Assembly (NCBI GenBank): GCA_049521915.1
Contig: JBEKOI010000082.1
Coordinates: forward strand, 1 to 14,130
Origin: Bog-756 sp049521915
GTDB lineage: Bacteria > Actinomycetota > Acidimicrobiia > Acidimicrobiales > RAAP-2
Length of the DNA: 14,130 bases
Direction of reading: 5' to 3'
The position numbers and the translations under genes were made by a program. The notes beneath the pieces are model-generated. The model had not been told where the DNA came from and made no database searches. It was given only the letters and a program-made list of their open reading frames with translations. Below, piece by piece: positions 12,686-14,130 of this stretch. Position 1 is the first letter of the stretch. Every line of letters begins with the position of its first letter.

Positions 12686-14130
12686 TACGCGGGACGGTTG
12701 GGACTGGCGGCCATTCCCACGATGGGTTGGTTCAGCTTCATGCCACCTTCGGACCCGAAGAAGCCGGCGTCACCGAGGGAGAAGACGCCCCCGTCGGCGG
12801 CCACCTCCCAGTAGCCCTTTCCGTCGGGGGTGGCGGCAATGCCCACGACGGGCCGGTTGAGGGGCGTGCCGCCCATCGACCCGAAGAAGCCGGCGTCACC
12901 GAGGGAGAAGACGCCCCCGTCGGTGGCCACCAGCCAGTAGCCCATGCCGTCGGGACTGCCGGCCATGCCCACGACGGGCCGGTTGAGGGGCGTGCCGCCC
13001 ATCGACCCGTAGAACCCGGCGTCGCCGAAGTCGAAGACGCCCCCGTCGGCGGCCACCTCCCAGTAGCCCTTTCCGTCGGGGGTGGCGGCCATGCCCACCA
13101 CGGGCCGGTTGAGGGGTGTGCCGCCCATCGACCCGTAGAACCCGGCGTCGCCGAAGGTGAAGATGCCCCCGTCGGCGGCCACCTCCCAGTAACCGTGACC
13201 ATCGGGGGTGGCGGCCATGCCCACCACGGGCCGGTTGAGGGGCGTACCGCCCATCGACCCGTCGAACCCGGCGTCGCCGAAGGTGAAGATGCCCCCGTCG
13301 GCCGCCACCTCCCAGTAGCCCTTTCCGTCGGGAGTGGCGGCCATGCCCACCACGGGCTGGTTGAGGGGGGTACCGCCCATCGACCCGTCGAACCCGGCGT
13401 CACCGAAGGTGAAGATGCCCCCGTCGGCCGCCACCTCCCAGTAGCCCCGACCCGAGGGGCCGAAGGGAAGGGCCAACCCGGCCAGCGCGGGCACCGCCTG
13501 ATAGGTGGAGATGAGGCTGGCCGGGGCCGGCGCGGGTGGGAAGAAGAACGCACCGGCGTCACTCCCGCCGGTCAGCTGGAAGGAGAGCAGCGCCGACACG
13601 GGGTCGTTGTCCGGTGCCTTGGTGAAGGTGGGGCTTGCCGGTGACGTGCCGAGGGCGACCAATGCCTGGATGACCAGCGCCGTCGAGTCGGGGTCGGTAC
13701 TGCCCGGTGTGGCCGCCGTGTCGGGGAAGTACGACCAGCCGCCGTCCGGGTCCTGCGCCGAGCCGATGAAGGCGAGGGCTGTGTCGGACAGAGCGGTGGT
13801 GACGGCCCCCTGGGCGGCGAGGCCCTCGATGGCGAGCGCCGTGGAGTTGGTGTCCGGCCCCGCATCGTCCGCCGGTGTGCCACCACACCCGTTGACGGCG
13901 GTGTCGGGGCTGGTCCATCCGCCGTCAGGGCACTGCTGGTGGACGAGCCAGTCGATGGCCGCACCGAGCTGAGCTGGCCCCGTTACCCCGGCGGCGGCCA
14001 GTGCGGCCAGGGCCAGTCCCTGCTGGTACCCCCCGGCCGCGTAATCGGCGACCTGGGCTTCCGTTCCGAAGAGGCCGCGGTCGGGGCCGTCCTGCTGCTC
14101 GGTGGCCAGCAGCCGGGACACGAGATCGGT
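12685..14130 (-). CDS. Extracytoplasmic alpha-barrel (prenyltransferase/transcobalamin-like) protein with six propeller-like repeats (5' end outside window)
   Basis: The last 481 residues of a larger protein; the frame is open to the window edge and GTG 14121 looks internal, so the signal peptide is not visible. Visible residues 1-225 carry alpha/alpha-toroid repeats: 'QCPDGGW' ending W72 and 'QDPDGGW' ending W132, each followed by a 'DxxSTALAI' type helix. This is the pattern of prenyltransferase/squalene-cyclase repeats and of the alpha domain of intrinsic factor and transcobalamin. The DxDD acid motif of squalene-hopene cyclase is absent, arguing for binding rather than catalysis. Cys67 and Cys82 could form a disulfide. 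Residues 227-478 are six 42-residue 'GYWEVAADGG' units, probably a beta-propeller-like surface module. It is the first visible gene of the ECF operon, overlapping the anchored protein by one base. Ligand unknown. Confidence 0.8.
   Translation of the reverse strand, partial: TDLVSRLLATEQQDGPDRGLFGTEAQVADYAAGGYQQGLALAALAAAGVTGPAQLGAAIDWLVHQQCPDGGWTSPDTAVNGCGGTPADDAGPDTNSTALAIEGLAAQGAVTTALSDTALAFIGSAQDPDGGWSYFPDTAATPGSTDPDSTALVIQALVALGTSPASPTFTKAPDNDPVSALLSFQLTGGSDAGAFFFPPAPAPASLISTYQAVPALAGLALPFGPSGRGYWEVAADGGIFTFGDAGFDGSMGGTPLNQPVVGMAATPDGKGYWEVAADGGIFTFGDAGFDGSMGGTPLNRPVVGMAATPDGHGYWEVAADGGIFTFGDAGFYGSMGGTPLNRPVVGMAATPDGKGYWEVAADGGVFDFGDAGFYGSMGGTPLNRPVVGMAGSPDGMGYWLVATDGGVFSLGDAGFFGSMGGTPLNRPVVGIAATPDGKGYWEVAADGGVFSLGDAGFFGSEGGMKLNQPIVGMAASPNRPA
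12697..13452 (-). repeat. Six in-frame 126-base repeats coding for 42-residue units
   Basis: Six head-to-tail units with exact 126-base period. Protein consensus begins G-x-GYWEVAADGGIFTFGDAGF and continues with 'GSMGGTPLNRPVVGMAATPD'. Units 1-3 (protein order) have 'IFTFGDAGF', unit 4 'VFDFGDAGF', units 5-6 'VFSLGDAGFFGS'; unit 6 is the most divergent ('EGGMKLNQPI'). Neighbouring units are nearly identical at DNA level, indicating recent duplication or gene conversion. Length per unit fits a beta-propeller blade. Confidence 0.93.

Noticed and set aside
12697..13452. Possible CRISPR array because of regularly spaced repeats
   Set aside because: Whole 126-base units are repeated without unique spacers, and the period is a multiple of three within one long reading frame.
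12634..13644. 336-codon plus-strand frame with regular 'GGHAHHGPVEG' repeats
   Set aside because: The repeats are the antisense reading of the 126-base protein-coding units; the minus-strand reading gives the well-known GYWxVAxDGG pattern and continues into a real domain.
14119..14121. GTG 14121 as start of the alpha-barrel protein
   Set aside because: The frame stays open to the window end, there is no signal peptide after this codon although the protein must be exported to fit its operon partners, and the toroid domain is incomplete from this point.
13453..14130. Squalene-hopene cyclase or prenyltransferase enzyme
   Set aside because: QxPDGGW repeats are present, but the visible part has no DxDD acid motif, and the context is an uptake operon with no isoprenoid genes.

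Overview
The window is strongly G+C-rich, with many GTG starts, 1-4 base start/stop overlaps between genes, and mostly good Shine-Dalgarno sites. It looks like a high-GC actinobacterium. The tandem 'GYWxVAxDGGIFxFGDAGF' repeats near the right end are a style I associate with Acidimicrobiia, so a member of that class, perhaps from a metagenome, is my best guess. No rRNA, tRNA, CRISPR array, insertion sequence or phage gene was seen.

Left part, plus strand (1-2730): a co-directional lipid-metabolism unit. It holds the end of an acyl-CoA dehydrogenase, an MFE-2/17-beta-HSD4-like short-chain dehydrogenase, and a serine hydrolase of the beta-lactamase/CubicO esterase class that overlaps the dehydrogenase by 4 bases.

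Middle part, minus strand (2755-6596): first a two-gene operon with a GlxA-type AraC regulator (DJ-1-like sensor domain plus AraC helix-turn-helix) followed by a stand-alone DJ-1/PfpI enzyme resembling isonitrile hydratase. A candidate leaderless promoter overlaps a perfect palindrome just ahead of it. Upstream lie a secreted poly(3-hydroxybutyrate)-depolymerase-like esterase, probably a lipoprotein, and an EamA-type membrane transporter whose first codons carry an apparent one-base frameshift. A divergent 300-base control region follows, then a plus-strand membrane fatty-acid desaturase (6908-7948).

Right part, minus strand (7961-14130): a five-gene, translationally coupled operon and the most interesting part of the window. 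Read 5' to 3' it encodes (1) an extracytoplasmic protein with an alpha-barrel domain of the prenyltransferase/transcobalamin type fused to six 42-residue propeller-like repeats (5' end outside the window); (2) a membrane-anchored protein with a small disulfide-rich domain resembling DUF4430, the beta domain of transcobalamin, on a long Pro/Thr/Ser stalk; (3) EcfT; (4) a fused double ATPase EcfA-A'; (5) an S component. Transcobalamin and intrinsic factor hold vitamin B12 between an alpha-barrel and a small beta domain. Here both kinds of domain appear as separate surface proteins made together with an ECF vitamin importer. I infer a cell-surface capture-and-import device, possibly for a cobalamin or another corrinoid. 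The substrate is not proven by anything in the sequence.
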